Source: Paracoccus aeridis
Lineage (GTDB): Bacteria; Pseudomonadota; Alphaproteobacteria; Rhodobacterales; Rhodobacteraceae
Length of the DNA: 59,872 nt
Assembly (NCBI RefSeq): GCF_004923205.2
Contig: NZ_SELD02000019.1
Coordinates: 1 to 59,872, forward strand
Reading direction: 5' to 3'
The notes under the pieces were generated by a model. That model made no database searches and was not told where the DNA came from. It worked only from the letters and a program-made list of their open reading frames with translations. The translations under genes and the position numbers were made by a program. Shown in pieces: positions 34,456-44,128 of this stretch. Position 1 is the first letter of the stretch, and every line of letters starts with the position of its first letter.

Positions 34456-35886
34456 TCAGCCGTGGATCGCGTGCGGGTGGCGCGGCAGGTTCAGGCAGAA
34501 CTCGGTCCCGTCCCCGCCGGTGCGCACCAGATCCAGCGTGCCGCCGTGCCCGCGCATCAGGTCGGCGGCGATGGCGAGGCCAAGGCCGGTGCCGCCCTTG
34601 CGGATGCCGCCGGTGAAGGGCTGGAACAGGTTCGCCAGCGCCTTTTCCGGCAGGCCCGGCCCGGTGTCGCCCACGCGCAGCCACCAGCCCGTCTCGTTCT
34701 CGCCCGCGCCGATCTCGATCGTGCCGGGGCGGCGAGTCGCCTCGATCGCCTGGCGGGCGTTGCGGACAAGGTTCGTGAGCACGCGGTAAAGCTGCTCCCG
34801 GTCGGCCCTGATCGTCAGGCCCGCGGGCAGGTCGGTCAGGAACTCGACCGCCTCCGGCTTGTCGCCCGCGCCCTCGCGCGAGTCGCGGCTTTCGGTCGCC
34901 AGCCTCTCGGCCTCGATCACGTCGCCGACCAGCGTGGACAGGTTGAACAGCGACAGCTGCGGAGGCGCTTCCTCGGCCTTGCCGAAGGCGAGCGTCGTCT
35001 CGCACAGGTTCACCGCGCGCGAGATGGATCCCACGAGCTTCGGCGCCGTGCGCCGCACGCCCGGGTCGGCGCTGCCCTCCAGCCGGTCGGCGAGGATCTG
35101 GCTGGTGGACAGGACGTTGCGCAGGTCGTGGCTGATCTTGGCGACCGCCTGCCCCAGCTGCGCCAGCCGCTCGCGCTGCTTGAGGGACGAGGTCACGGTC
35201 CGCTGCATGGCGGCGAGCGCGGTCTCGGCGGCGCGGACCTCGGCCATGCTGGCGGCCGGCTCGATGATGCGGCGGGCGTCGTCGGGGGCGTTCGCATAGG
35301 CGATCATGTGCCCGATCACGCGCCGGATCGGCTGCACGATCAGCCGCTGCGCGGCGAGGTTCAGCAGGAGCGCCGTCAGGATCGAGAACGCCGCCGACAC
35401 CGCCAGCAGCCGCAGCCCGAAGTCGATCATCTCGGCCCGCATGGGGGCGCTGTCCATGGTGATCTCGATCAGCTGGCCCGCCTGCAGGACCGGGGCGCCG
35501 ATCACGCGGATGATCTGGTTCTGCGGCTGGACCAGCAGCCGCAGCGCGTCGCGGGTCAGGGCGACGAAGCTCGGATCCCGCAGGTCGTAGGTCGCGTTGA
35601 TGGGGGCGGGCAGGGGCGAGGACAGCACCAGCCTGCGGATGTCGTCGCGGCGCAGGACCACGTTGTAGACCCCGGCGGTTTCCAGCAGTTCCGATTCCAG
35701 GTCGGACGCGATCGATTCGTCGGTCGCCAGCAGGGCGAGGCTGGCGATCTGCGCCCGCTCCAGCCGGCTGTCGAGATAGTCGCGGCGGTGATTGCTGACC
35801 GAGGGGATCAGGATCGCGGCCTCGGCCAGCACCACGAACAGGATCGTGAGTGCGGCGAACCGGCCTGATAGCGTGTTGAAGTTCAT
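34456..35886 (-). CDS. Sensor histidine kinase
   Basis: A 476-residue membrane histidine kinase. It has an N-terminal helix ([18 protein letters not shown]), a periplasmic sensor segment of about 130 residues, a second helix (about 165-190), a HAMP-like linker, and then the dimerisation/phosphorylation domain [12 protein letters not shown] (His253). The ATPase domain has N-box [12 protein letters not shown]1 DTGPGLP and G2 GGTGLGLAI. No response regulator gene is adjacent, so it is an orphan here. ATG 35886 has GGGAG upstream; ATG 35925 is an alternative adding 13 residues. Confidence 0.88.
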   Translation of the reverse strand: MNFNTLSGRFAALTILFVVLAEAAILIPSVSNHRRDYLDSRLERAQIASLALLATDESIASDLESELLETAGVYNVVLRRDDIRRLVLSSPLPAPINATYDLRDPSFVALTRDALRLLVQPQNQIIRVIGAPVLQAGQLIEITMDSAPMRAEMIDFGLRLLAVSAAFSILTALLLNLAAQRLIVQPIRRVIGHMIAYANAPDDARRIIEPAASMAEVRAAETALAAMQRTVTSSLKQRERLAQLGQAVAKISHDLRNVLSTSQILADRLEGSADPGVRRTAPKLVGSISRAVNLCETTLAFGKAEEAPPQLSLFNLSTLVGDVIEAERLATESRDSREGAGDKPEAVEFLTDLPAGLTIRADREQLYRVLTNLVRNARQAIEATRRPGTIEIGAGENETGWWLRVGDTGPGLPEKALANLFQPFTGGIRKGGTGLGLAIAADLMRGHGGTLDLVRTGGDGTEFCLNLPRHPHAIHG

Positions 35887-36169
35887 CTGCTCCCGATATC
35901 GCGCACCCTCGACGCCCGCTTGCATGACGCGACCGGCCGGGGCAACCCGTCGCGATCAAACAACCGTGAGGCGTGCGGGGTTCCAACGGCCGCCCCTGTG
36001 CGCTGGCCATGTGCGCCGGCCATGTGCGCCGCCGCGGTCCGGCGCCATCGCGCTTTCGGTGGTTGACTCGCGCCCGGGGCGCTTCTATCAGGCGGGCTTC
36101 GCATCACCTGCGCGCGCCGCGGGCCGTCCGGCCGTCGAGCGCGCACACCCGTACTTCGGAGTGAAGACC

Positions 36170-36304
36170 ATGAAACGCACCTTCCAGCCGTCGAACCTCG
36201 TTCGCGCGCGCCGCCACGGCTTCCGTGCCCGCATGGCGACCAAAGGCGGCCGCCGGGTCCTGAACGCGCGCCGCGCCAAGGGCCGCAAGGTCCTGTCGGC
36301 CTGA
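36170..36304 (+). CDS. rpmH: 50S ribosomal protein L34
   Basis: The 44-residue L34 protein of the large ribosomal subunit: [35 protein letters not shown] and the C-terminal basic tail KGRKVLSA. The sequence is diagnostic despite the small size. It begins the conserved cluster rpmH-rnpA-yidD, and rnpA starts 17 bases downstream. Confidence 0.97.
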   Translation: MKRTFQPSNLVRARRHGFRARMATKGGRRVLNARRAKGRKVLSA

Positions 36305-36321
36305 TCGCGTGCGGGGCGATC

Positions 36322-36828
36322 GTGGACAGGGCGGCGGCACAGCTTCCGCCTGATCCCGTGGTCCCGGCTGGTTGCGACGCGCCCGGTCGGGTCGTCGCCG
36401 AAGGCGCGGGGGGCAAGCCCCGCATCAAACGGCTGCGCCAGCGCGCCGATTTTCTGAGGGCTGCCTCGGCCCGCCGTCAGGGAACGGCGGGCTTTCTGCT
36501 GCAGGCGCGCCAGCGCGGCGCCGCGGGCGAAGGCGCGGCGGACCCGGCGATGCGCGTGGGCTTCACCTGTTCCAGGAAGATCGGCAACGCCGTCGCCCGC
36601 AACCGCGCCAAGCGGCGCCTGCGCGCGCTCGCGGCCGAGCTGCTGCCCGCGGGCGGGCGCGCGGGATGGGACTACGTCCTCGTCGGCCGGCCCGATGCCA
36701 CCATCAACCGCGATTTCACCGACCTGCGGGCCGACCTCGCGGCCGCGCTCGACCGCATCCATGCGCAGCCCGAGGGGCAGCCGCACCACCGCCCGAACCG
36801 GCCGCCGAAGAAGGGGCGCGGCACATGA
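36322..36828 (+). CDS. rnpA: Ribonuclease P protein component
   Basis: The protein cofactor of RNase P, which trims the 5' ends of tRNA precursors. It is 168 residues with the start at GTG 36322, and the core family pattern runs from LRQRADFLRAA through MRVGFTCSRKIGNAVARNRA (the RNR basic motif) to WDYVLVGRPDAT. The first 35 residues before IKRLRQRADF are an unusual extension; a later start is conceivable but no good ATG exists. The stop overlaps yidD by ATGA. The 44-residue rpmH gene lies just upstream, as in most bacteria. Confidence 0.92.
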   Translation: MDRAAAQLPPDPVVPAGCDAPGRVVAEGAGGKPRIKRLRQRADFLRAASARRQGTAGFLLQARQRGAAGEGAADPAMRVGFTCSRKIGNAVARNRAKRRLRALAAELLPAGGRAGWDYVLVGRPDATINRDFTDLRADLAAALDRIHAQPEGQPHHRPNRPPKKGRGT

Positions 36829-37088
36829 CCCCGCTCGCCCGGATCGTCGCGCTGCCGGTGCGGGCCTACCGGCTTGTCCTCAGCCCCTGGATCGGGCACG
36901 CCTGCCGCTTCCAGCCGACCTGCTCGGCCTACGCGCTCGAGGCGCTGGACCGGCACGGGGCGCTGCGCGGAAGCTGGCTTGCCGCCCGCCGCGTCGCCCG
37001 CTGCCATCCGTGGGGGTCCGCCGGCTACGATCCGGTGCCGGGGCACGAAACAGCCTGCAGCGCCCCTTCATGCAAGGACAGGACATGA
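36825..37088 (+). CDS. yidD: Membrane protein insertion efficiency factor YidD
   Basis: An 87-residue amphipathic inner-membrane-associated protein that assists YidC-dependent membrane protein insertion. The family pattern [20 protein letters not shown], followed by [20 protein letters not shown] and RCHPW, is diagnostic. The start overlaps rnpA (ATGA) and the stop overlaps the next small gene (ATGA). Confidence 0.94.
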   Translation: MTPLARIVALPVRAYRLVLSPWIGHACRFQPTCSAYALEALDRHGALRGSWLAARRVARCHPWGSAGYDPVPGHETACSAPSCKDRT

Positions 37089-37231
37089 GCGAACGGCCCA
37101 CCCGGCGCGACAGGCGCGAGCGTCCCCCCGGCAAGCCGCGGAACCTGCTGCTGGGGCTGTCGCTCATCATCATCGCGGCGCTGGTCGTGCTGGCGCTGAC
37201 GAGCTTCGTCGTGTCGCGGTTCGCGGCATGA
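37085..37231 (+). CDS. Small single-pass membrane protein, function unknown
   Basis: A 48-residue protein: a basic N-terminus ([18 protein letters not shown]), then one strong transmembrane helix ([20 protein letters not shown]) and a short tail. I do not recognise a family. It overlaps yidD at the start and ttcA at the end through ATGA tetranucleotides, which strongly supports real, coupled translation. Positive-inside charge would place the N-terminus in the cytoplasm. Its place beside YidD hints at a role near membrane insertion, but this is only neighbourhood. Confidence 0.78.
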   Translation: MSERPTRRDRRERPPGKPRNLLLGLSLIIIAALVVLALTSFVVSRFAA

Positions 37232-38133
37232 ACATGCAGGCGGGCGCGGAAGCCGGGCACGAACCCGACGCGGGCGGCGACATCCACCCGCTGTTCCGCG
37301 GCGCGCCCGCGTCGACCGAGTTCCGCAAGCTGCGCAAGCGGCTGGTGCGAGAGGTAAGGTCCGCGATCGACAGCTATTCGATGGTGAACCCCGGCGACCG
37401 CTGGCTGGTCTGCCTGTCGGGCGGCAAGGACAGCTATACCCTGCTTGCGGTCCTGCACGAACTGCAGTGGCGCGGGCTGCTGCCGGTGGATCTGCTCGCC
37501 TGCAACCTCGACCAGGGCCAGCCCGGCTTCCCCGCGACCGTCCTGCCCGAGTTCCTCAGGGATCGCGGCGTCGCGCACCGGATCGAGTACCAGGACACCT
37601 ATTCGGTCGTCGTCGACAAGATCGCGCCCGGCGGGACCATGTGCTCGCTGTGTTCGCGCCTGCGCCGCGGCAACCTGTACCGCATCGCGCGCGAGGAAGG
37701 GTGTTCGGCCGTCGTCCTGGGACATCACCGCGACGACATGCTGGAAACCTTCTTCATGAACCTGTTCCACGGCGGCCGGCTGGCGACGATGCCGCCGAAG
37801 CTCTTGAACGAGGACGGCGACCTGAACGTGCTGCGCCCGCTCGCGTTCGTGGCCGAGGCGGATTGCGACCGGTTCGCCCGCGCCATGGACTATCCCATCA
37901 TCCCCTGCGACCTCTGCGGCAGCCAGGAAGGGCTGCAGCGGGTGCAGGTGAAGCGGCTGCTCGACGAATGGGAGGCGCGCAGCCCCGGCCGCCGGCAGGT
38001 GATGTTCCGGGCGCTGATGAACGTGCGCCCGTCGCATTTGCTCGACCCGGCGCTGTTCGACTTCGCGGACCTGCTGCCGAAGGCGGGCCCGGACGCAGCC
38101 GATCCGGACGTGCCGGTCCTGACGGACAGATGA
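37228..38133 (+). CDS. ttcA: tRNA 2-thiocytidine(32) synthetase TtcA
   Basis: A 301-residue PP-loop ATPase that thiolates cytidine 32 of certain tRNAs using an Fe-S cluster. The pyrophosphate loop is CLSGGKDSY (residues 64-69 SGGKDS). The cysteine pairs CSLC (Cys139, Cys142) and CDLC (Cys227, Cys230) are the cluster and catalytic motifs of the family, and [19 protein letters not shown] is characteristic. The start overlaps the preceding small membrane protein gene by ATGA. Confidence 0.93.
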   Translation: MNMQAGAEAGHEPDAGGDIHPLFRGAPASTEFRKLRKRLVREVRSAIDSYSMVNPGDRWLVCLSGGKDSYTLLAVLHELQWRGLLPVDLLACNLDQGQPGFPATVLPEFLRDRGVAHRIEYQDTYSVVVDKIAPGGTMCSLCSRLRRGNLYRIAREEGCSAVVLGHHRDDMLETFFMNLFHGGRLATMPPKLLNEDGDLNVLRPLAFVAEADCDRFARAMDYPIIPCDLCGSQEGLQRVQVKRLLDEWEARSPGRRQVMFRALMNVRPSHLLDPALFDFADLLPKAGPDAADPDVPVLTDR

Positions 38134-38181
38134 CTTCGGATGTGCGGCGGCGTCGGCGACGATGCCGCACGTCGGCCCGGG

Positions 38182-38517
38182 TCAGGCCGCCAGCGCAAGG
38201 CCTTGCGGCTCATCCAGCGGCAGGTCCATCCGCAGCTTCCGCGAGATCTGGCCCACGTCCCACGACGACCGCGCGACCTTGAAGCCTTCGCCCAGAAGAT
38301 GCCTCACGTACATCTTGTTGTAGATGAACGCGAACACCAGTCCCGAAAGGCCGAACGTGGCGAAGCCGAGCAGGAACATGATGAGCGCCCCCATCAAATG
38401 CCCGCGGAACAGCGCCGGAAAGAAGCCGAAGAGCAGCGTTGTCCACGAGAAACCCACCGGCGCCTGCTTCAGCGCGCCCGTGTGGGGGTTGTGGAAATCG
38501 ATCGTCGCATATGCCAT
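38182..38517 (-). CDS. Small membrane protein, DUF2628/HrgC-like
   Basis: A 111-residue protein with two or three membrane segments. It starts MAYATIDFHNPHTGALKQAP, then VGFSWTTLLFGFFPALFRGH (typical of the DUF2628/HrgC type) and LIMFLLGFATFGLSGLVFAF. A cytoplasmic tail with YNKMYVRHLLGEGFKV follows. Function is unknown; the family match is by pattern memory. It is oriented against its neighbours and interrupts the ttcA-yidC order, standing as a single-gene unit. Confidence 0.78.
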   Translation of the reverse strand: MAYATIDFHNPHTGALKQAPVGFSWTTLLFGFFPALFRGHLMGALIMFLLGFATFGLSGLVFAFIYNKMYVRHLLGEGFKVARSSWDVGQISRKLRMDLPLDEPQGLALAA

Positions 38518-38719
38518 GGGAAGCCTTCGAGTTGACGTGGACCTGCGTCGACTAGCATCCCTGCGTTAACCGCAGGTTTATGGCGGCAGGTCGTCTGTCG
38601 CGCCTGACCTTGAAGCTCCGGCGGGCCCGCCCGCCTGGCCCGGCATCCGGGCTTTTCCCTTGACCTTGTGGCGCCCCTTCGATTGAAGCGGCGCGGTATG
38701 ACGCAAGGCCGGTGACCCG

Positions 38720-40603
38720 ATGGACGACAACAACCGCAACCTGATCCTGGCGATGGTGCTTTCCGCGCTGGTCATGATCGGATGGTATGCATTCTTCGCC
38801 CCGCCCCAACCGACCGTCGATCCCTCGGCCGTGCCCACCGCCACGACGACTCCCGCGACGACTCCCGCGGCGGGCGCGCCGGTCGGGACCGCCGCCGGCA
38901 CGTCACCCGGCACGGCGCCCGGCGTGGCGGATGCCGGTTCCGCCGATCCGAGCCGGGATGCGCCGCGCGTCGCGATCGACACGCCATCGCTGCGGGGCAG
39001 CATCTCGCTTGCCGGCGGGCGCATCGACGACCTGCTGCTGACCGGTTACCGCGAGACGCTGGATCCTGCCTCGCCCTTTGTCCGGCTGCTGTCGCCCACG
39101 GCCCAGCTTCGCGTGACCCAGGAAGGGACCGCCGCCGCGCCCGCGACCGAGCCGGAGGTCGTGCTGCAGAAGCCATACTATGCCGTCTACGGGTGGACCC
39201 CCGGCCCCGGGGTCGATCCGGCGCTGGTGCCCGGCCCCGCGACCGTGTGGACGCTGGAATCCGGCCAGACGCTGGCCCCCGGCCAGCCGGTGACGCTGGC
39301 CTGGGACAACGGTGCGGGCCAGGTCTTCCGCCGCACGTTCGAACTTGACGACCGCTACCTGTTCACCGTCACGCAGAGCCTGGAAAACTCCGGCGCGGCG
39401 CCGTTCTCGGCCGCGCCCTACGGGATCATCGCGCGGCACGGCCGGCCCGACACGCAGAACTACTTCGTCCTGCACGAAGGGGCGGTCGGCATGGTCGACG
39501 GCGAGCTGGTCGAGGAAGACTACGGCGACGTCGCCGACCTTGACCCGGTCGCGGGCGAAGGCCCCGCCGACGTGCGCCAGGTCACCGCCAACGGCTGGAT
39601 CGGCTTTACCGACAAGTACTGGATGACCACGCTCGCGCCCGCGCCGGGCCAGCCCTTCACGGCGGTGGTGAAATACGCGCCTGGCGCCGACATCTACCAG
39701 ACCGAGGCGCGGATGCCGGTGCAGACCGTGGCGCCCGGCACGCAGGTCAGCTCGCAGTCGTTCCTGTTCGCCGGCGCCAAGACCTACGAGGTCCTGCACG
39801 GCTACCAGGAAAACCGGGGCATCCAGCGCTTTGTCGATTCGATCGACTGGGGCTGGTTCTACTTCCTGACCAAGCCGATCTTCCATCTCCTGCACTGGCT
39901 GCACGGGATCATCGGCAACATGGGCTGGGCGATCATCGCGCTGACCTTCGTCCTCAAGATGCTGGTGTTCCCGCTGGCGCGGAAATCGTATGTCTCGATG
40001 GCGCGGATGCGCGAGCTGCAGCCCGAGATGGAGGCGATCAAGGAGCGGACCGGCGACGACCGGACCAAGTACCAGCAGGAAGTCATGGCGCTGTACAAGC
40101 GCGAGAAGGTCAACCCCGCCGCAGGGTGCCTGCCGATGCTGCTGCAGATCCCGATCTTCTTCGCGCTCTACAAGGTGATCTTCGTCACAATCGAGCTGCG
40201 GCATGCGCCGTGGGTCGGCTGGATCCGCGACCTCGCCGCACCCGACCCGTCGAGCCTGCTGAACCTGTTCGGGCTGCTGCCCTATTCGCCGCCCGCGCAA
40301 GGCACGCTGCTGCATTCGCTGTCGCTGCCCGCGCTTGCCATCGTGCTGGGCATCACCATGTGGCTGCAGCAGAAGCTGAACCCGGCACCCGCCGACCCGG
40401 CCCAGAAGATGATCTTCGCGTGGATGCCCTGGATCTTCATGTTCATGCTGGGCGGTTTCGCCTCGGGGCTGGTGCTGTACTGGATCGCGAACAACACCAT
40501 CACGATCGCGCAGCAGTACACGATCATGTCGATGCACGGGCACCCGCCGCAGCTGTTCGGCAACATCCGCGACAGCCTGCCCAAGCGGCGTCGCAAGGGA
40601 TGA
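38720..40603 (+). CDS. yidC: Membrane protein insertase YidC
   Basis: A 627-residue inner-membrane insertase. An N-terminal helix (LILAMVLSALVMIGWYAFFA) and a Pro/Thr/Ala linker precede the large periplasmic beta domain (about residues 85-350). The conserved five-helix insertase core follows (GWFYFLTKPIFHLLHWLHGI, SYVSMARMRELQPEMEAIKE with its cytoplasmic loop, AGCLPMLLQIPIFFALYKV). The C-terminus is basic (PKRRRKG). It works with Sec or alone, and with YidD encoded upstream. The stop overlaps the MOSC gene. Confidence 0.95.
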   Translation: MDDNNRNLILAMVLSALVMIGWYAFFAPPQPTVDPSAVPTATTTPATTPAAGAPVGTAAGTSPGTAPGVADAGSADPSRDAPRVAIDTPSLRGSISLAGGRIDDLLLTGYRETLDPASPFVRLLSPTAQLRVTQEGTAAAPATEPEVVLQKPYYAVYGWTPGPGVDPALVPGPATVWTLESGQTLAPGQPVTLAWDNGAGQVFRRTFELDDRYLFTVTQSLENSGAAPFSAAPYGIIARHGRPDTQNYFVLHEGAVGMVDGELVEEDYGDVADLDPVAGEGPADVRQVTANGWIGFTDKYWMTTLAPAPGQPFTAVVKYAPGADIYQTEARMPVQTVAPGTQVSSQSFLFAGAKTYEVLHGYQENRGIQRFVDSIDWGWFYFLTKPIFHLLHWLHGIIGNMGWAIIALTFVLKMLVFPLARKSYVSMARMRELQPEMEAIKERTGDDRTKYQQEVMALYKREKVNPAAGCLPMLLQIPIFFALYKVIFVTIELRHAPWVGWIRDLAAPDPSSLLNLFGLLPYSPPAQGTLLHSLSLPALAIVLGITMWLQQKLNPAPADPAQKMIFAWMPWIFMFMLGGFASGLVLYWIANNTITIAQQYTIMSMHGHPPQLFGNIRDSLPKRRRKG

Positions 40604-41385
40604 CCGGGGCGGTCGATCCGGCGCAGGACGGGGTGGGCCGGCTGGCCCATCTGTTCCGCTATCCGGTCAAGTCGATCGGGGGCGAGGCGCTCGACGCCGC
40701 CGCGCTTGAGCCGTCGCGGCCGCTGCCCGGCGATCGCCGCTTCGCCGTGCTGCACGAGGACGGGCTGCGGCATCTGGCGGACGGGGCGCTCGACCGCTGG
40801 CTGCCCAAGGCGGCCTTCGTGCGCGGCGTCGCCTCGGCGCCGCTGCAGGCGATCCGCGGCGGCTGGGACGGGGCCGATCTGGTCCTGACCCATCCCGGAC
40901 GCCCGACCCTGCGCTTCGACCCGGCGACGGGCGACGCCCCCCTGATCGACTGGCTGCAGCCCCTGTGGGCGCCGGCCGGAAAGGCGCCCGCCGCGCGGCT
41001 GGTCGAGGGGCCGCAGGCGCTCACGGACGTGAACAGGCCGTTCGTGTCGATCCTGTCGCTGTCCTCGCTCGCGCTGGTCGAGGAGCGCTTCGGCCGCGCG
41101 CTCGGCGTCGATCGCTGGCGCGGGAACCTGTGGATCGACGGCTGGGCGCCGCTGGCCGAACGGGGGCTGCTCGGCCGCCGCATCCGCGTGGGCGAGGTGG
41201 AGCTGGACGTGGTCGAGCCCATCGGGCGCTGCGCCGCGACCAGCGCCGACACGGAGACCGGCTGCCTCGACGGCGACACGCCGGCCGAGCTGGAGCGGCA
41301 CTTCGGCCACCAGGATTTCGGCGTCTACGCCGAGGTCCGCACCCCCGGCACGATCCGCCCGGGCGACGCGGCGGTGATCCTGTGA
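40600..41385 (+). CDS. MOSC domain-containing protein
   Basis: A 261-residue protein with an N-terminal MOSC beta-barrel (HLFRYPVKSIGGEALDAAAL, PGDRRFAVL) and a C-terminal MOSC domain (FRGNLWIDG-like WRGNLWIDGWAPLAE, VEPIGRCAATSADTETG with the sulfur-carrier cysteine). MOSC proteins bind molybdenum cofactor or transfer sulfur for its maturation. It overlaps yidC by ATGA and yihA by GTGA, a linkage seen across Rhodobacteraceae. A biochemical role is not provable here. Confidence 0.88.
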   Translation: MTGAVDPAQDGVGRLAHLFRYPVKSIGGEALDAAALEPSRPLPGDRRFAVLHEDGLRHLADGALDRWLPKAAFVRGVASAPLQAIRGGWDGADLVLTHPGRPTLRFDPATGDAPLIDWLQPLWAPAGKAPAARLVEGPQALTDVNRPFVSILSLSSLALVEERFGRALGVDRWRGNLWIDGWAPLAERGLLGRRIRVGEVELDVVEPIGRCAATSADTETGCLDGDTPAELERHFGHQDFGVYAEVRTPGTIRPGDAAVIL

Positions 41386-42032
41386 GGGTCGCGTTCCCCG
41401 TCGCCCCCGAGCCCGAGCCCGAGGCCGCCGAGGCCGCGCGGCTGCTGTTCGCGGGCCCGGTGGACTTCGTCAAGGGCGTGGTCGCGATGGACGGGATGCC
41501 CGCCGCCGACCGCCCCGAGGTCTGCTTCGCCGGCCGCTCGAACGTCGGCAAGTCGAGCCTCATCAACGCGCTGACCGGCCGCAAGGGGATCGCGCGCGCC
41601 TCGAACACCCCCGGCCGCACGCAGGAGATCAACTACTTCGCCCTGGGCGAGCGCGGCTATCTCGTGGACCTGCCCGGCTACGGCTACGCGCAGGCGCCGC
41701 TGCCAGTGGTGAAGAAGTGGCAGGCGCTGCTGAAGGCCTATCTCGCCGGCCGCCCGACGCTGCGGCGCGCCTTTGCGCTGATCGACGCGCGCCACGGCGT
41801 GAAGCCCGTGGACCACGAGATCATGTCGCTGCTCGACCGGTCCGCCGTGCCGTTCCAGGTGGTCGTGACCAAGGCCGACAAGATCGGGACGCAGGCGCTG
41901 GCGCAGACCGTCTCGCAGGTCGAGGACGAACTGCAGAAGCACCCCGCCGCGTTTCCCGAACTGGTCGTGACCTCGTCCGAGAAGGGGCAGGGGATCGCGA
42001 CGCTCCGGGCCGTGATCGCCGGTCTTTGCTGA
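41382..42032 (+). CDS. yihA: Ribosome biogenesis GTPase YihA/EngB
   Basis: A 216-residue GTPase required for 50S subunit assembly. G-motifs are G1 GRSNVGKSS, G2 region ASNTPGRTQEINYF, G3 DLPGYGYAQ and G4 VTKADKIG, followed by SSEKGQGI as G5. The start is GTG 41382, overlapping the MOSC stop (GTGA), with an acidic N-terminal stretch before the GTPase domain. The gene is also named engB or ysxC. Confidence 0.93.
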   Translation: MRVAFPVAPEPEPEAAEAARLLFAGPVDFVKGVVAMDGMPAADRPEVCFAGRSNVGKSSLINALTGRKGIARASNTPGRTQEINYFALGERGYLVDLPGYGYAQAPLPVVKKWQALLKAYLAGRPTLRRAFALIDARHGVKPVDHEIMSLLDRSAVPFQVVVTKADKIGTQALAQTVSQVEDELQKHPAAFPELVVTSSEKGQGIATLRAVIAGLC

Positions 42033-42088
42033 GGCTGGACCTCGGCCGCGCTGCGCCCTAGCCTCCGCCCCGACTTGGGGACGCACGG

Positions 42089-43003
42089 ATGAGACAGCAG
42101 AACATGAACCGGGATTTCGCCACCACCGCCCACACCCTGTCCGAGGCGCTGCCCTACATGCAGCGCTACGCGGGGGCCGTCGTCGTGGTGAAGTTCGGCG
42201 GAAACGCGATGGGCGACGACGACGCGATGGCCGAGTTCGCGCGCGACATCGTGCTGATGAAGCAGGTGGGCATCCACCCGGTCGTGGTCCATGGCGGCGG
42301 GCCGATGATCAACGACCTGCTCGGCAAGCTCGGGATCGAGAGCCGCTTCGTCCGCGGCAAGCGCGTGACCACCAAGGAAGCGGTTCAGGTGGTCGAGATG
42401 GTGCTGTCCGGTCTCGTCAACAAGCGCATCGTTCAGGCGATCAACGACGCGGGCGGGCGCGCGATCGGGATCTCCGGCAAGGACGACGACATGATGGTGT
42501 GCGAGGCGGACGACCCGGAACTGGGCTTCGTGGGCCGCCCGATCGAGATGAACATCCAGATCATCCGCGACCTCTATCAGGCCGGGCTGATCCCGGTGAT
42601 CGCGCCCGTCGCGACCGGCATGGCCGACAACGAGACCTTCAACGTCAACGGCGACACCGCCGCGGGCGCCATCGCAGGCGCGCTGCAGGCCGACCGGCTG
42701 CTGCTGCTGACGGACGTGGCGGGGGTCAAGGACGCGTCGGGGCAGGTCGTGACGCAGATGCACCCCGACCAGATGCGCGCGATGATCGCCGACGGCACCA
42801 TCGCCGGGGGCATGATCCCGAAGACCGAGACCGCGCTGATGGCGCTGGACAAGGGCGTGCGCGCGGTCGTGATACTGGACGGGCGGGTGCCCCATGCCGC
42901 GCTGCTGGAGCTGTTCACAGAGCAGGGCGCGGGCAGCCTGATCCGGTCGACCGAGCCGCGGGTCAAGCCGCACGGGCTGCGCCAGGGCGACAGCGGGCTT
43001 TGA
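42089..43003 (+). CDS. argB: Acetylglutamate kinase
   Basis: A 304-residue amino-acid kinase that phosphorylates N-acetyl-L-glutamate in arginine biosynthesis. Motifs are [47 protein letters not shown] and [13 protein letters not shown]. The N-terminal helix before the kinase core (about residues 8-28) is typical of arginine-inhibited hexameric enzymes. ATG 42089 has GGGGA upstream; ATG 42104 is a possible alternative. It follows yihA after 56 bases. Confidence 0.94.
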   Translation: MRQQNMNRDFATTAHTLSEALPYMQRYAGAVVVVKFGGNAMGDDDAMAEFARDIVLMKQVGIHPVVVHGGGPMINDLLGKLGIESRFVRGKRVTTKEAVQVVEMVLSGLVNKRIVQAINDAGGRAIGISGKDDDMMVCEADDPELGFVGRPIEMNIQIIRDLYQAGLIPVIAPVATGMADNETFNVNGDTAAGAIAGALQADRLLLLTDVAGVKDASGQVVTQMHPDQMRAMIADGTIAGGMIPKTETALMALDKGVRAVVILDGRVPHAALLELFTEQGAGSLIRSTEPRVKPHGLRQGDSGL

Positions 43004-43108
43004 GGCACCGCCGCCGCGCGGGTGCCCGCTTGCGGTGATTTAACCCGTTGCGGCTGTCCGAGCCGGGTGGCAGGCTTCGGATCGAACTGGGGGAGGGAAG
43101 GGCACTGA

Positions 43109-43627
43109 ATGACCGCGACCGGAATCCGTCGGCTGATCCTGACGCGCCACGCCAAGTCCGCCTGGGACGATCCGTCGATGGACGACCATGACCGCCCGCT
43201 GAACGATCGCGGGCGCCGGTCGGCGCGGGCGCTCGGCGACTGGCTCGCGAGCCGCGGCTACGACCCCGAGGAGGTGCTGTGCTCGACCTCGCGCCGGACC
43301 GTCGAGACGTGGGAACGTGCGGCGGCGGCGGTGTTCGAGACGCGGCCGCCGCTGCAGCTGAGGCCCGAGCTCTACCACGCCGAGCCTGACGAGATGATGG
43401 ACGTGCTGCGGACGGCGACGATGAACACGGTCATGGTCATCGGCCACAATCCGGGCATCGCGGCCTTCGCGGCCATGCTGCCCGAGCGGCCGCCGCTGGA
43501 CCCCGATTTCCGGCGCTTCCCGACCGCCGCCACGCTGGTCGTGGATTTCGCAGCCGACAGCTGGGCCGATGTCCAGCCCGGCAGCGGCGACGTGCGCGAC
43601 TTCGTGCGGGTGGACGGGCGGCAGTAG
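43109..43627 (+). CDS. SixA-type histidine phosphatase
   Basis: A 172-residue histidine phosphatase of the phosphoglycerate mutase superfamily. The catalytic RHG-equivalent LILTRHAKSAWDD is at the N-terminus, and the second conserved histidine lies in MVIGHNPGIAAFA. Small proteins of this kind (SixA) remove phosphate from phosphohistidine in phosphorelay or nitrogen-PTS proteins. A link to the ptsP system is only a possibility. ATG 43109 has GGGAGGG upstream. Confidence 0.88.
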   Translation: MTATGIRRLILTRHAKSAWDDPSMDDHDRPLNDRGRRSARALGDWLASRGYDPEEVLCSTSRRTVETWERAAAAVFETRPPLQLRPELYHAEPDEMMDVLRTATMNTVMVIGHNPGIAAFAAMLPERPPLDPDFRRFPTAATLVVDFAADSWADVQPGSGDVRDFVRVDGRQ

Positions 43628-43660
43628 CGGCCTTTTTGGGGTCCGGCGCCGGGTCCGGCC

Positions 43661-44128
43661 TCAGGCGACGGGCGCGTCGTCCACGACCGACAGGATCCCC
43701 GGGACCGCGGGGCAGGGCAGCAGCGCGTTCTTCGCCACGTCGGCCAGCGTCGCGTTGTGCAGGAACACGTAGACATGCGCCGACAGGCTTTCCCAAAGCC
43801 GGTCCGACAGCGCCTGTGCCAGGCTTCCGCTTTGCCCGCCCGACGCGCCCGCGCCGACATGCAGCGCGCTCACCGTCTCGTCGACGGCGCCCAGCACCTC
43901 GGCCACGCGGATCGTTTCCGGCGACCGGGCAAGCCGGTAGCCGCCGCCGGGGCCGCGCACCGATTTCACCAGCCCGGCGCGGCGCAGGCGCACGAACAGC
44001 TGTTCCAGATAGGGCAGCGACACGTCCTGGCGTTTCGAGATGTCGGCCAGCGTCGTCAGCCCCTCGCCGGCGGTGGCGAGGTCGACCAGCGCGACCATCG
44101 CGTAACGGCCCTTGGTTGAAAGCTTCAT
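43661..44128 (-). CDS. Rrf2-family regulator, IscR-like without the canonical Fe-S cysteines
   Basis: A 155-residue Rrf2 regulator. The winged helix is clear: MKLSTKGRYAMVALVDLATA, ISKRQDVSLPYLEQLFVRLR and VRGPGGGYRLARSPETI. In IscR three cysteines follow at about positions 92-104, but here that segment reads VGAGASGGQSGSLAQAL with none. Rhodobacter IscR is likewise known to lack the usual cysteine set yet to bind a cluster by other means, so this may be the genus-typical IscR. The only cysteine is near the C-terminus (LLPCPAV). It is divergent from an alpha/beta hydrolase, and no isc/suf genes are in view. Confidence 0.85.
   Translation of the reverse strand: MKLSTKGRYAMVALVDLATAGEGLTTLADISKRQDVSLPYLEQLFVRLRRAGLVKSVRGPGGGYRLARSPETIRVAEVLGAVDETVSALHVGAGASGGQSGSLAQALSDRLWESLSAHVYVFLHNATLADVAKNALLPCPAVPGILSVVDDAPVA

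Noticed and set aside
38560..38576. Small dyad CCTGCG-TTAAC-CGCAGG upstream of yidC
   Set aside because: A 6-bp stem with a short TTTA tail between divergent genes; too weak to call a terminator or operator.
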